Source: CBDAUN01 sp965214615
GTDB taxonomy: Bacteria; Pseudomonadota; Gammaproteobacteria; Arenicellales; JAJDZL01
Length of the DNA: 64,000 nt
Assembly: GCA_965214615.1 (NCBI GenBank)
Contig: OZ243952.1
Coordinates: 2,728,001-2,792,000 of the forward strand
Direction of reading: 5' to 3'
The translations under genes and the position numbers were made by a program. The notes beneath the pieces were generated by a model. That model searched no databases, was not told the DNA's origin, and saw nothing but the letters and a program-made list of their open reading frames with translations. Below, in pieces: positions 35,305-44,410 of this stretch. Position 1 is the first letter of the stretch. Each line of letters starts with the position of its first letter.

Positions 35305-37575
35305 GTGTCCGACTCCACCCAGCTTACGCTTAGCCTGTTTACTGACAGCAACTGCGAATTCCAGCCTTTGGCGCAGTTCGCCCGCGAGGCATACTTGAAT
35401 TATTCGATGTATGTCATCCTCGACCGGGCGCTGCCTCACATTTCCGACGGCTTGAAGCCGGTTCAGCGGCGCATCATCTACGCCATGTCCGAACTTGGTC
35501 TGACGCCAACAGCCAAATTCAAAAAGTCCGCACGCACCGTGGGCGATGTCATCGGCAAGTTCCATCCGCATGGAGATGCCGCCGCCTATGAAGCGATGGT
35601 GCTGATGGCCCAGCCGTTTTCGTTTCGGTATCCCATCATTGACGGACAAGGGAACTGGGGCTCTTCAGACGATCCGAAATCGTTTGCAGCGATGCGCTAT
35701 ACCGAATGCCGCTTCACGCCCTATTCTCAAGTACTGCTTGCCGAACTGGCCCAGGGCACTGCCGAGTGGGTACCCAATTTCGACGGAACCCTCAATGAGC
35801 CGAGGCATCTTCCCGCTCGACTGCCCAATGTGCTGCTCAACGGCGCATCAGGTATCGCAGTCGGGATGGCGACCAGCATTCCGCCACACAACGTGGGCGA
35901 AGTCGCACAGGCCTGCGTCATGGCAATCCGGAATCCGCGCATCACGGTCGAAGAGCTGTGCGAATCGATACCGGCACCCGACTATCCGGGCGGGGCCGAC
36001 ATCATTACGCCGAAGCAAGACCTGCTTGAAATGTACAAAACCGGTACCGGGTCTATCCGTCAGCGCGCCTCGTGGTCGAAACAGGACAAATACATTGTCA
36101 TAAGCACCTTGCCGCATCAGGTATCCGGATCGAGAATCATAGAGCAGATTGCAACGCAGATGATCTCGAAAAAGCTCCCCATGGTGGCAGACGTGCGCGA
36201 TGAATCCGATGAGGACAACCCGGTTCATATCGCCATTGAGCTTCGCAGCAAGCGCGTCGATGCCGACCTTTTGATGGGGCATCTTTTTGCCACGACAGAC
36301 TTGGAAAAAAGTCAGCAGGCCAATTTGAACATGATTGGAATGGATGGGCGGCCCGCAGTCTACAATTTGAAAATGCTGCTGCAATCGTGGCTCGAATTCC
36401 GCGGCGAAACAGTTCGAAAGAGAATGCAAAGCCGCTACGACGCCGTCATCGACCGGCTGCATATCCTGGACGGCATGACGATCGTTTTTCTCAATCTCGA
36501 CGAAGTCATTCACATTGTCCGCACCGAAGACGATCCAAAATCAGAACTGATGCATCGCTTCAGCCTTAGCGAAACCCAGGCCGACGCCACATTGGCGATT
36601 CGCTTGCGCCAGTTGGCAAAGCTTGAGGAAATCAAGATCCGCGAAGAACAGTTCGCCTTGCGCAAGGAGCGAGACGATATTTCCGGCATTCTCGAATCGA
36701 AACGGCGATTCAACAAATTAATACGTGATGAGATTGAGGTCGAAGCAGAGAAATTTGCCGATCCGCGTCGCTGCAAGATTCTCGCAGGCGCAGGCGTCGC
36801 ACGGGCATTCAGCGCCGAGGAATTGACGCCTTCAGAGCCGATTACAGTGATTTTGTCGACAATGGGCTGGGTACGGGCTGCAAAAGGGCATGAAATCAAT
36901 CCCGACTCCCTGAACTACCGCGAAAGCGACGACTGCCTGGTTTCGGTCAAAGGCAAATCCAACGATCAACTGCTCTGCATGGATTCGCAGGGACGTGTCT
37001 ATTGCGTGCCGACGGCAAATCTGCCTTCGGCGAGAACACTGGGCGAACCTTTATCCAGCATGGTGGCGGCTCCGTCAGGCACCGTGGAGTTTACCGGCAT
37101 CGCCTTGACCGACCCGGAGCACTACCTGCTGTCTGCGTCGGACGACGGCAAGGGATTTGTCACTCAGGCAGGCGACGCGATGACCCGGAATCGCAGCGGC
37201 AAGTCGCTTTTGAGGGTTTCAGGATCAAGCCGACCGATGCCGATGTGCAACTTCGTCAGTCTCGACGACCTGATTCTGGTCGTCACAAGTGCGGGGTATG
37301 CGCTGGTTTATGAAGTGAGCGCAATATCGATTCTTCCCAATGGCGGCGCCGGCGTTCAACTGATCCGGATTCCGACCAAGGCGCGCGAAGCCGGCGAATG
37401 CATCGCCTACATCAAAGTCTTTTCAAAAAACGAGAAAGTCAGAATATCCAGCGGCAAGCGGCACATGGTCATGAGAAAAAAGGATTTCGAGCGCTACAGC
37501 GGAGAACGGACATCAAGGGGCACCCTGCTGCCGCGAGGATTTCGCAAAATTCAGCGCGTTGATATCGAATCCTGA
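35305..37575 (+). CDS. parC: DNA topoisomerase IV subunit A
   Basis: DNA-cleaving subunit of topoisomerase IV. I take GTG 35305 as the start, giving MSDSTQLTLSL, much like pseudomonad ParC; TTG 35269 is possible. 756 residues. Catalytic Tyr132 in AAMRYTECR; the breakage-reunion core is intact and the C-terminal beta-pinwheel is present from about 500. Oddity: in the quinolone-resistance region HPHGDAAAYEAM, residue 92 (E. coli Ser80) is alanine, while Glu96 (Glu84) is kept. This is a natural substitution at the drug-contact residue. It sits in an operon with parE. Confidence 0.96.
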   Translation: MSDSTQLTLSLFTDSNCEFQPLAQFAREAYLNYSMYVILDRALPHISDGLKPVQRRIIYAMSELGLTPTAKFKKSARTVGDVIGKFHPHGDAAAYEAMVLMAQPFSFRYPIIDGQGNWGSSDDPKSFAAMRYTECRFTPYSQVLLAELAQGTAEWVPNFDGTLNEPRHLPARLPNVLLNGASGIAVGMATSIPPHNVGEVAQACVMAIRNPRITVEELCESIPAPDYPGGADIITPKQDLLEMYKTGTGSIRQRASWSKQDKYIVISTLPHQVSGSRIIEQIATQMISKKLPMVADVRDESDEDNPVHIAIELRSKRVDADLLMGHLFATTDLEKSQQANLNMIGMDGRPAVYNLKMLLQSWLEFRGETVRKRMQSRYDAVIDRLHILDGMTIVFLNLDEVIHIVRTEDDPKSELMHRFSLSETQADATLAIRLRQLAKLEEIKIREEQFALRKERDDISGILESKRRFNKLIRDEIEVEAEKFADPRRCKILAGAGVARAFSAEELTPSEPITVILSTMGWVRAAKGHEINPDSLNYRESDDCLVSVKGKSNDQLLCMDSQGRVYCVPTANLPSARTLGEPLSSMVAAPSGTVEFTGIALTDPEHYLLSASDDGKGFVTQAGDAMTRNRSGKSLLRVSGSSRPMPMCNFVSLDDLILVVTSAGYALVYEVSAISILPNGGAGVQLIRIPTKAREAGECIAYIKVFSKNEKVRISSGKRHMVMRKKDFERYSGERTSRGTLLPRGFRKIQRVDIES

Positions 37576-37675
37576 TCGCGGCTCACAGCTTCAATTCGAC
37601 GGACCGGTGGCACTTGGCAAACGATGCGGTTTTCGAAACTTTTGCGAGGCAATAAAGGGAATAGATCCGGTTAAA

Positions 37676-37766
37676 GGGAAAGGCTTAAATAAGAACTATT
37701 TGTTTTTGTTGATTAAAATTTAATCTGCCCCCATTTTCAAGGGTTACGCTTAAATAAGATTAGGCC
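37676..37766. repeat. 91-bp direct repeat, copy 1
   Basis: Begins GGGAAAGGCTTAAATAAG and ends CGCTTAAATAAGATTAGGCC. It aligns without gaps to copy 2 at 39690-39780: 79 of 91 bases identical, with differences clustered in the middle. Each copy contains GCTTAAATAA twice, near both ends, in the same direction. The stop codon of the AlbA_2 gene (TAA at 37762-37760) falls inside this copy, so the repeat starts exactly at the gene's end. The flanks before it (ATCCGGTTAAA against ATCCGATTAAAA) are also alike. Confidence 0.85.
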
Positions 37767-39169
37767 CAAACCGGCAAATAGCGAGCAAACTTGCGGGAAG
37801 CGCCGTAACGACTGTCAGGTTTAATCAGACCCTCTTCTACTGTTACCGATATCATCTGGGAAACAATAGTGCTTTTGCTTTCAGCCAGCCCAAAACGCTT
37901 TCGCAGTGACTGGTTGGTCATAGGCTCCGACATGACCCACTTCAATGCACAATGCTGATAGCATGCCCTAACCCGCTCGTCTAAGGTCATTTGGTCAAAT
38001 CCCCTAGGACCAAAAATTGTGACTATGGTGCACTTGTATCCGGCTCGAAAATCTGGGGCTGGCAATTGAAATGCTTCCACCTCGTGCATAACCCTGTCGA
38101 CACCGCTGCCTTTTTCCTCGCATATCCGCATCATTCGCATAATTTTGGCCATATCCTCGTTTCGAGAACGGTAACCGTCGATAAATCGTTCTACTGGAAC
38201 ATTGGGGTCTCCCGGATTTGAAATTTCCACCCGGTCTGTATAAATCTCAACCATCATTGATGTGCCTCTTACTGTCAAATCCTGATGGATGAGTGCATTC
38301 GCTACCAGTTCGCGAATAGCGATTTCGGGAATCAGTTTTACTTCTCTTCGGATTGCCTCTTCAACAATCTCATTCTGAGGCAGTTGCGACATTACAAAAT
38401 GAACTAGTTCACGAAATCCAACCGCATAACCCTTGACTCCGGTTTGGTCAAGTCGGGTTTCAAGTTTTGATGTCCCAGTATAGGCCACCACTCTTGGAGC
38501 TTTGCGAGCCAAGTCAGGAAAATCCTCTAGTCGTCTAGCCAGCAGCAATGCACCTAGTCGACGGACTGAGTAACTTGAGATGCGACGGTCAATCAGACGA
38601 TCATTAATCAGCCTCTCAATTACGCCAGTCTGTTCCGTAGGATAAGGCAGTTCAAGCAATTCAAAATATGTCTGCGTATCCAAAAGTTCTACGATCTCTT
38701 GGGCACTCAGTCCAGTCTTTGATGGATTTTCTAGCCAGTTAGGTGCACCTTCCGAAAAAATACTGCGCAATTGGTCTTCGCTCATCGGACGTAATGTCTG
38801 GCCGACACGCATCATATAAACTCCATCTAGATGATACGCTGTGCCTCGGGGTCGAGATGGAATATGGAAGACTAGCACACGACCATCCGGATGATTAACT
38901 TCTTCGATATTTACCCGAAAACCAATTTTCTGAAAAATCTTCTCCTCCATTTCCACAACGTTATGAAATGCTTTCGTTCCAACCACCGGTCTCGGTGGTT
39001 GGTCAGCAATTCCTAGCAAAAGGTGACCACCACCATCATTAGCGATCGCCACACAATATTTGAACAGCTTTGAGTTATCGAACTGAGCTTTCGCCTCTTT
39101 GAATTCCAAAGATCTATTCTCAGAATAGCTTTGACGCCAAATCTCTATATCTTTCGATGTTGTTACCAT
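37760..39169 (-). CDS. AlbA_2 (Schlafen-type) DNA-binding plus HATPase regulator, COG2865 type
   Basis: 469 residues from ATG 39169 (a TTG at 39205 is possible). N-terminal AlbA_2 domain (about 8-130): ENRSLEFKEAKAQF, CVAIANDGGGHLLLGI, and YHLDGVYMMRVGQTLRPM. A central GHKL-type ATPase-like region follows (ELVANALIHQDLTVRG, DRVEISNPGDPN, EEKGSGVDRVM), then a C-terminal winged helix (NQSLRKRFGLAESKSTIVSQ). Such proteins are called ATP-dependent transcriptional regulators; some sit in phage-defence and mobile loci. GC is clearly lower than parC or pmm. Flanked by two 91-bp direct repeats, so probably acquired as a unit. Confidence 0.85.
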   Translation of the reverse strand: MVTTSKDIEIWRQSYSENRSLEFKEAKAQFDNSKLFKYCVAIANDGGGHLLLGIADQPPRPVVGTKAFHNVVEMEEKIFQKIGFRVNIEEVNHPDGRVLVFHIPSRPRGTAYHLDGVYMMRVGQTLRPMSEDQLRSIFSEGAPNWLENPSKTGLSAQEIVELLDTQTYFELLELPYPTEQTGVIERLINDRLIDRRISSYSVRRLGALLLARRLEDFPDLARKAPRVVAYTGTSKLETRLDQTGVKGYAVGFRELVHFVMSQLPQNEIVEEAIRREVKLIPEIAIRELVANALIHQDLTVRGTSMMVEIYTDRVEISNPGDPNVPVERFIDGYRSRNEDMAKIMRMMRICEEKGSGVDRVMHEVEAFQLPAPDFRAGYKCTIVTIFGPRGFDQMTLDERVRACYQHCALKWVMSEPMTNQSLRKRFGLAESKSTIVSQMISVTVEEGLIKPDSRYGASRKFARYLPVWA

Positions 39170-39689
39170 GGGATGCAATATTTTGTCTGTGGATATTCCT
39201 TGCAAGTCAACTTCGATTTTATGCTAAGGAGCAAAATCTTGAAAATCATCGAGTGTAATTGTTGCCATAAATTCAAACAAGCTACGCTGTAAAATCCGAC
39301 GTCTCCATCCTCTACCTTATGCGTTTACTCCGTCAGGCTCCATCACCACTCGTCACACAAGTAAATTATTCTGTACCGCGTTTGACACAGAAGTTTTACG
39401 ATTTGATTTGGTGTACATTTCCTTGCCTTGATATTTTCTGGACAAAGCAAAATAAGCCGCAATCCCCCTTTTGTTCCTCGATAAGCAACAGGATCAATTC
39501 AAAGTATGTGTATGTAAATTTCCCCAAGTGAAAGGCTTATGCCGCTCTGTCTTGGTTCACGTGCGATATGCCCCGCAGGCAGCTTAAAGAGTATTCCAGA
39601 TTCAATTCGAAGGAAACGGGATGCTTGCCAAGCAGTCCAGTTTTGCTGTAATTTTGCGGGTCGAAGAAGGAGAAAGAATCCGATTAAAA
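39170..39689. other. AT-rich stretch upstream of the AlbA_2 gene, inside the repeats
   Basis: 520 bases between the AlbA_2 start and repeat copy 2. Strongly AT-rich from 39180 to 39540. A 70-residue plus-strand frame (39319-39531) has no ribosome site or motif and is not called. It should contain the AlbA_2 promoter. No transposase or integrase remnants recognised. Confidence 0.4.
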
Positions 39690-39780
39690 GGGAAAGGCTT
39701 AAATAACAACTATTTGTTATTGTTAGTAATATTTTTGTCAGCCCCCATTTTTAAGGGTTACGCTTAAATAAGATTACGCC
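39690..39780. repeat. 91-bp direct repeat, copy 2
   Basis: Same orientation as copy 1, starting GGGAAAGGCTTAAATAAC and ending ATAAGATTACGCC. Starts of the two copies are 2,014 bases apart, enclosing the AlbA_2 gene and its upstream region. The conserved outer thirds and divergent middle suggest that the ends matter functionally. It lacks integron attC core sites (GTTRRRY/RYYYAAC). Confidence 0.85.
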
Positions 39781-39848
39781 TACACTAGTTTTCTGAAGCA
39801 GTCGCGACATTACAAATTGAAATTTGAATTAAGCCTCGATTTGAGAAG

Positions 39849-40053
39849 TCAACCCCACCAATCAATTTTTGCGTGTCTTCCGTAAGGAAATGGAATAGGT
39901 TCATCGATTATGTCTTCGTCAGATACTTGGGCAAGATCATCCAAGCCCAAGCACACCCATGCCATGCGCTTTCTTTGATAATTTCATCTATTTGCTCCAA
40001 GAATCTATTGCCAGGTATTTTTTACTGGATTTTTTCATGCTTCTCTCTTTCAC
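39849..40053 (-). pseudogene. possible decayed small gene
   Basis: On the minus strand a very good ribosome site (GAGGAGGG) lies four bases before GTG 40053, but that frame stops after 21 codons (KERSMKKSSKKYLAIDSWSK). Coding-like peptides continue in other frames (RFLEQIDEIIKESAWHG, then DDLAQVSDEDIIDEPIPFPY ending at 39849). This pattern fits a gene broken by two or more frameshifts. No family recognised, and chance is not excluded. Confidence 0.3.
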
Positions 40054-40164
40054 ATTACCCTCCTCATACCATGATATTTTGTATGGATGAACCCTCTATA
40101 ATCCGCTCTCAGTGCGGAATCGATTGCTAATCCATGATAGTTCCTAATCAATGCATTTGGTGTC

Positions 40165-40299
40165 TCATTCGCACCAAAAATCAACCATCTCCAACTTGAT
40201 TTCGTCACCTTGCAGTTCATTCATCGAAATGCCGCGTCCATAAGCAACTGTTTCCGCCAGGCTTCGCGCGCAAGTCCGATCTACAGTGCAGCTACGCAT
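40165..40299 (-). CDS. very small ORF behind pmm
   Basis: 44 residues from ATG 40299, with GGAG five bases upstream, 22 bases after the pmm stop on the same strand. Peptide begins RSCTVDRTCARSLAETVAYG and ends LEMVDFWCE; three cysteines, no hydrophobic segment. Codon use looks like that of real genes here. It could be a small protein of the sucAB-lpdA-pmm transcript or the tail of a lost gene. Not recognised. Confidence 0.35.
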   Translation of the reverse strand: MRSCTVDRTCARSLAETVAYGRGISMNELQGDEIKLEMVDFWCE

Positions 40300-40321
40300 A
40301 CCGCTCCAATCGAAACAGTAG

Positions 40322-41716
40322 CTAAAATGGAGGATAAAAACCACAATTCAAGGCGCTCAATTCATCCCTGAATGTTTGAATTATTTCATTCAGTCCGTCG
40401 TCGGAATCAGATTCGAACCTGAAAACCACTTCTGGCGCCGTATTCGACGCGCGCAACAATCCGAAACCGTGATCGAAATCAATCCGCACGCCATCCATAT
40501 AGTTCATCTGTCCGTCGAGACAGTCCACTTGCGTTTTAAACGACTCGACCAGATTTTCCGGATCAAAATAATTGACCCGGATCTCCGGCGTGCTGAACAT
40601 CTGCGGCAAAGTGCTGAAGATTTCTCCGACGGGGCGCGAATCGCCGGCTAAAAGCTCGCACAGCCGTGCAGCTGCATAGATGCCATCGTCAAAGCCCGGC
40701 CAGCGGTCGGCAAAAAAGAAATGACCGCTCATCTCCCCGCCGAATATCGCGCCGCACTCGGCAAGTTTCGACTTCATCAAAGAGTGTCCGGTCTTCCACA
40801 TTGTCGGCGTGCCGCCCGCCTTGACAATCTCGTTGCTGAGCGCGCGCGTGCACTTGACATCAAACACAATTTCCCTGCTGTTCGGGTCACGGCTCAAAAT
40901 GTCTTTCGCAAACAGAATCATCAGCCGGTCCGGCATAATCACCTGACCGTCAGGGCCTACTGCAACCATCCGGTCCGCATCGCCGTCAACAGCAAAACCG
41001 AGATCGGCACCCTCATCCTGAACCGCCTTGATCAGGTCTTGCAAGTTTTCCATGCGTGTCGGATCGGCTTCGTGATTGGGGAAGGTGCCATCCACTTCGC
41101 AATACAGCTCTGTCACTTCGCAGCCAATGCGCCGCAGCAGTTTCGGAGCCACCGAGCCGCCAATGCCGTTGGCGCAGTCGATCACGACGCGAAGCGGTCG
41201 TGCCAAGTGTATGTCTTCGGCAATAGATTCGACATAGTCGTCGACAATTGACATCTCGCGCAGACGCCCGCGGCCCTCGACATAGTGCTGCATGACAATG
41301 CGCTGGCGCAGCTTCTGAATGTTCGCACCGAATAGCGAATGCCCTGCCAGCATCATTTTGACACCGTTGTATTCGCCCGGATTGTGACTCGCCGTCACAA
41401 TCATTCCGGTTCCGGTGCCAAAATGGTGAGTTGCAAAATACAATACCGGTGTCGGCACCATGCCGATGTCGATCACATCGACCCCGGTCGACAGCAAACC
41501 GTCAATCAATGCCGAACGTAGCGCCGGGCTGGACAGCCGGGCATCGCTGGCGACGCAGATCTCGTTGCAATTCTTGATCTGCATGACAGTGCCGAACGCC
41601 AGTCCGATCTCCCGCATCAGTTCTTCGTTCAGCGATTCAGCGAAGATCCCCCGGATGTCGTACATCTTGAACACATCCTGAGGAATCAGAGTTTCGCGAT
41701 CAATTTCAGCGGCCAT
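40322..41716 (-). CDS. algC: phosphomannomutase/phosphoglucomutase
   Basis: Interconverts mannose-6-P/mannose-1-P and glucose-6-P/glucose-1-P for LPS and exopolysaccharide precursors. 464 residues from ATG 41716; a longer frame to 42085 lies inside lpdA and is rejected. Catalytic phosphoserine Ser110 in TASHNPGEYNG, the metal loop VDGDADRM, the sugar-binding GEMSGHFFF, and the C-terminal phosphate-binding RASNTAPEVVFRFE. Domain order and length fit AlgC-type PMM/PGM. It starts five bases after the lpdA stop, an unusual place for this enzyme, making it part of the 2-oxoglutarate dehydrogenase operon. Confidence 0.93.
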   Translation of the reverse strand: MAAEIDRETLIPQDVFKMYDIRGIFAESLNEELMREIGLAFGTVMQIKNCNEICVASDARLSSPALRSALIDGLLSTGVDVIDIGMVPTPVLYFATHHFGTGTGMIVTASHNPGEYNGVKMMLAGHSLFGANIQKLRQRIVMQHYVEGRGRLREMSIVDDYVESIAEDIHLARPLRVVIDCANGIGGSVAPKLLRRIGCEVTELYCEVDGTFPNHEADPTRMENLQDLIKAVQDEGADLGFAVDGDADRMVAVGPDGQVIMPDRLMILFAKDILSRDPNSREIVFDVKCTRALSNEIVKAGGTPTMWKTGHSLMKSKLAECGAIFGGEMSGHFFFADRWPGFDDGIYAAARLCELLAGDSRPVGEIFSTLPQMFSTPEIRVNYFDPENLVESFKTQVDCLDGQMNYMDGVRIDFDHGFGLLRASNTAPEVVFRFESDSDDGLNEIIQTFRDELSALNCGFYPPF

Positions 41717-41721
41717 AACAG

Positions 41722-43152
41722 TCAGTTCATCTTGTGAATTGCCCGAAGCTCCACAGCCAGGGCGGCTTCGTGAACAGCTTCGCTCAATGTGGGATGCGCG
41801 TGGATGGTGCGCGCCAAATCTTCCGAACTGGCATGATATTCCATCGCAACAACAGCCTCGCCGATCAATTCCGAAGCATGCGGTCCAATGATGTGCACTC
41901 CCAGAATTCGATCGGTTCTGCTGTCGGCGATCACTTTGACAAAACCCGCAATCTCTTCCATCGCCTTGGCCCGGCCTGTTGCGGCAAACGGAAATGCGCC
42001 GCACCGGTAGGAGACTCCGGATTCTCGAACCTGCTGCTCGGTCTGCCCCACCCAGGCGATTTCCGGCGCAGTATAGATTGCCCACGGCACCGTTTCATAA
42101 TTCATATGGCCGTATCCGGTCGCGATGCGCTCGGCGACCGCAACGCCCTCTTCGGAACCCTTGTGAGCCAGCATCGGCCCGCGAACGCTGTCGCCGACGG
42201 CGTAGACACCGTCCGCGCCCGTGCGGCACTCGCCATCCACCGCGATAAATCCTCTCTGATCGACTTCGATGCCGGAGTCGGCGGTGAACAGGTTGTCCGT
42301 ACAGGGCTTTCGGCCAATGCATACGATCATCCGGTCAACAGCGAGCTTTTCGTCGTCGCCGCCAACCGAATAGCTGACATCTACGCCGTCCGCCGAGGAC
42401 TTGGCAGAATTGACACGCGCGTTCAGCTTGATGTTCAGTCCCTGTCGCTTAAACTGCTTGTGCGCCTCCTTGGCAACGTCCTGATCGGCGCCAGGCAGAA
42501 AATCGCTCATTGCTTCAAGCACAGTCACCTCGGACCCGAGACGCCGCCAGACGCTGCCAAGCTCCAGGCCGATCACCCCGGCTCCGACAATGCCAAGACG
42601 CGCCGGGACCGAATCGAATTCCAGAGCTCCGGCCGAATCTACGATCCGATCTGAATCAAACGGCACCCCGGGAAGTTCAATCGGAACCGAGCCGCTGGCA
42701 AGAATCACATGGTCCGCTGTAATCGAATCGCGTTTTTCAAGCGTTTCGATATCCAGGATCTCAACCTCGCGGTCTGCAGCAAGCCGGCCATGGCCGTGCA
42801 CGAAATCAATCTTGTTGCCTTTCAGCAGCGCTGCGACCCCCCGCGTAAGACTCCCGACGATCTGCTTTTTGCGCTTCATCATCTGCGCAACGTCCATCGA
42901 AACATTCTCTGCGACAATGCCGTGCTTCCTGTAGGAATGGGTCAGCCCGTGGTAGCGTTCCGAAGAATCCAGCAAGGCCTTGGAAGGAATGCATCCGACG
43001 TTCAGGCAAGTACCGCCGAGCGCCGGCTTGCCATCGGGCGAAGTCCATCGATCAATGCATACAGTCCTGAGCCCGAGCTGGGCGCAGCGAACCGCAGCGA
43101 CGTAGCCTGCAGGTCCGGCGCCGATTACCGCCGTGTCATAGGTATTGGCCAT
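41722..43152 (-). CDS. lpdA: dihydrolipoyl dehydrogenase (E3)
   Basis: FAD enzyme that reoxidises the lipoyl group of 2-oxo acid dehydrogenase complexes with NAD+. 476 residues. N-terminal GAGPAGYVAA, redox disulfide Cys49/Cys54 in GGTCLNVGCIPSK, NAD site GAGVIGLELGSVW, FAD site YAVGDSVRGPMLAHK, and catalytic HAHPTLSEAVHEA near the C-terminus. Third gene of the sucA-sucB-lpdA operon, ten bases after sucB, so it most likely serves the 2-oxoglutarate complex. Confidence 0.96.
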   Translation of the reverse strand: MANTYDTAVIGAGPAGYVAAVRCAQLGLRTVCIDRWTSPDGKPALGGTCLNVGCIPSKALLDSSERYHGLTHSYRKHGIVAENVSMDVAQMMKRKKQIVGSLTRGVAALLKGNKIDFVHGHGRLAADREVEILDIETLEKRDSITADHVILASGSVPIELPGVPFDSDRIVDSAGALEFDSVPARLGIVGAGVIGLELGSVWRRLGSEVTVLEAMSDFLPGADQDVAKEAHKQFKRQGLNIKLNARVNSAKSSADGVDVSYSVGGDDEKLAVDRMIVCIGRKPCTDNLFTADSGIEVDQRGFIAVDGECRTGADGVYAVGDSVRGPMLAHKGSEEGVAVAERIATGYGHMNYETVPWAIYTAPEIAWVGQTEQQVRESGVSYRCGAFPFAATGRAKAMEEIAGFVKVIADSRTDRILGVHIIGPHASELIGEAVVAMEYHASSEDLARTIHAHPTLSEAVHEAALAVELRAIHKMN

Positions 43153-43162
43153 GCGCGATGCC

Positions 43163-44410
43163 TTACAGTTCCAGAAGAAGACGCGTCGGGTCTTCCAGGC
43201 CTTCCTTGATATTCACCAGGAACGTGACAGCTTCCCGTCCATCGATGATGCGGTGATCATAGGTAAGCGCCAGATACATCATGGGACGAATTTCGACCTG
43301 GCCGTCCACAGCGACAGGGCGCTGCTGGATCTTGTGCATGCCGAGTATCGCGCTCTGCGGCGGATTGACAATGGGCGTGGAGACCAGGGATCCGAACACG
43401 CCGCCATTGGTGATCGTAAACGTTCCGCCAGTCAGATCCTCCATGGTCAGAGAGCCCGAACCGGCCCGTTCGCCGAACGATCTGATCTGCGTTTCAATTT
43501 CGCCGAAGCTCTTGGCCTGGGCATCGCGCACGATCGGCACCACAAGGCCGCGCGGAGATGAAACCGCGATTCCGACATCGCAGTAGTCGTGATAGACAAT
43601 GTCGTCGCCGTCAATGCGCGCATTCACCGCCGGAATCGCCTTGAGCGCTTCGACCGACGCCTTGACGAAGAATGACATGAAGCCGAGGCGTACGCCGTAT
43701 TTCGATTCGAACGAATCGCGATGTTTCGCCCGGATCGCCATCACCGCCGAAAGATCCACCTCGTTGAACGTTGTCAGCAAGGCAGCGCTTTGCTGGGCCT
43801 CGACAAGACGGCTGGCGATGGTCTTTCGAAGCCGGCTCATCGGCTGTCTTCGCTCAGCCCGATCGCCGGCGGCGGCAGCCGCAGGCTCCGTCCTGGCTGT
43901 CAGCGCGGGCGCAGCTGCGGGAACCGCTGCACGGGCCGGCTCCGGCTGTGACGCCGGCGGCTCGCTCGGCGGCCGCACGTGGTCCAGAACGTCGGCCTTT
44001 GTGATCCTTCCGCCTTTTCCGGTTCCATCGACAGCGTCCACCGATATGCTGTGCTCGCTGGCTGCCCGTTTCGCCGCCGGACTCGCAAACGCCGCTTCGA
44101 CTTCAGGCGCCCCGGCAGACTCGTCCGAGGCCGCTTTGGGCTCATCTTGCGCCGCATCGTCCGACACGGCGCCGTCGGTGTCAATGATGCCAATGACCTC
44201 ATCGGCGTAGATCGTCTCGCCTTCGCGCTTGACGATTTCCTTAAGCACCCCGTCATTCGGCACCGGCACTTCGAGGACGATCTTTTCGGTTTCAATGTCA
44301 ACGAGACTTTCGCCTCGGCGCACTGTTTCGCCGACGGACTTATGCCACGCCAGCATTGTCGCTTCACTCACTGATTCGGGAAGCACCGGAGTTTTGATTT
44401 CAAACTGCAT
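43163..44410 (-). CDS. sucB: 2-oxoglutarate dehydrogenase E2 (dihydrolipoyl succinyltransferase)
   Basis: Transfers the succinyl group from E1 to CoA. 415 residues. One lipoyl domain with the modified Lys43 in DIETEKIVLEV, an acidic-Ala/Pro linker, a peripheral-subunit-binding domain (about 107-145, SPAAKRAASEHSISVDAV), a second Ala/Pro linker, then the catalytic domain with His386 and Asp390 in YDHRIIDGREAV. The ATG overlaps the 3' end of sucA by 11 bases. Confidence 0.96.
   Translation of the reverse strand: MQFEIKTPVLPESVSEATMLAWHKSVGETVRRGESLVDIETEKIVLEVPVPNDGVLKEIVKREGETIYADEVIGIIDTDGAVSDDAAQDEPKAASDESAGAPEVEAAFASPAAKRAASEHSISVDAVDGTGKGGRITKADVLDHVRPPSEPPASQPEPARAAVPAAAPALTARTEPAAAAAGDRAERRQPMSRLRKTIASRLVEAQQSAALLTTFNEVDLSAVMAIRAKHRDSFESKYGVRLGFMSFFVKASVEALKAIPAVNARIDGDDIVYHDYCDVGIAVSSPRGLVVPIVRDAQAKSFGEIETQIRSFGERAGSGSLTMEDLTGGTFTITNGGVFGSLVSTPIVNPPQSAILGMHKIQQRPVAVDGQVEIRPMMYLALTYDHRIIDGREAVTFLVNIKEGLEDPTRLLLEL

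Noticed and set aside
37676..39780. Integron cassette with attC sites
   Set aside because: The repeats lack GTTRRRY/RYYYAAC cores and a folded attC shape, and no integron integrase is present.
41717..42085. N-terminal extension of pmm
   Set aside because: Lies wholly inside lpdA; Gly/Cys/Arg-rich shadow translation.
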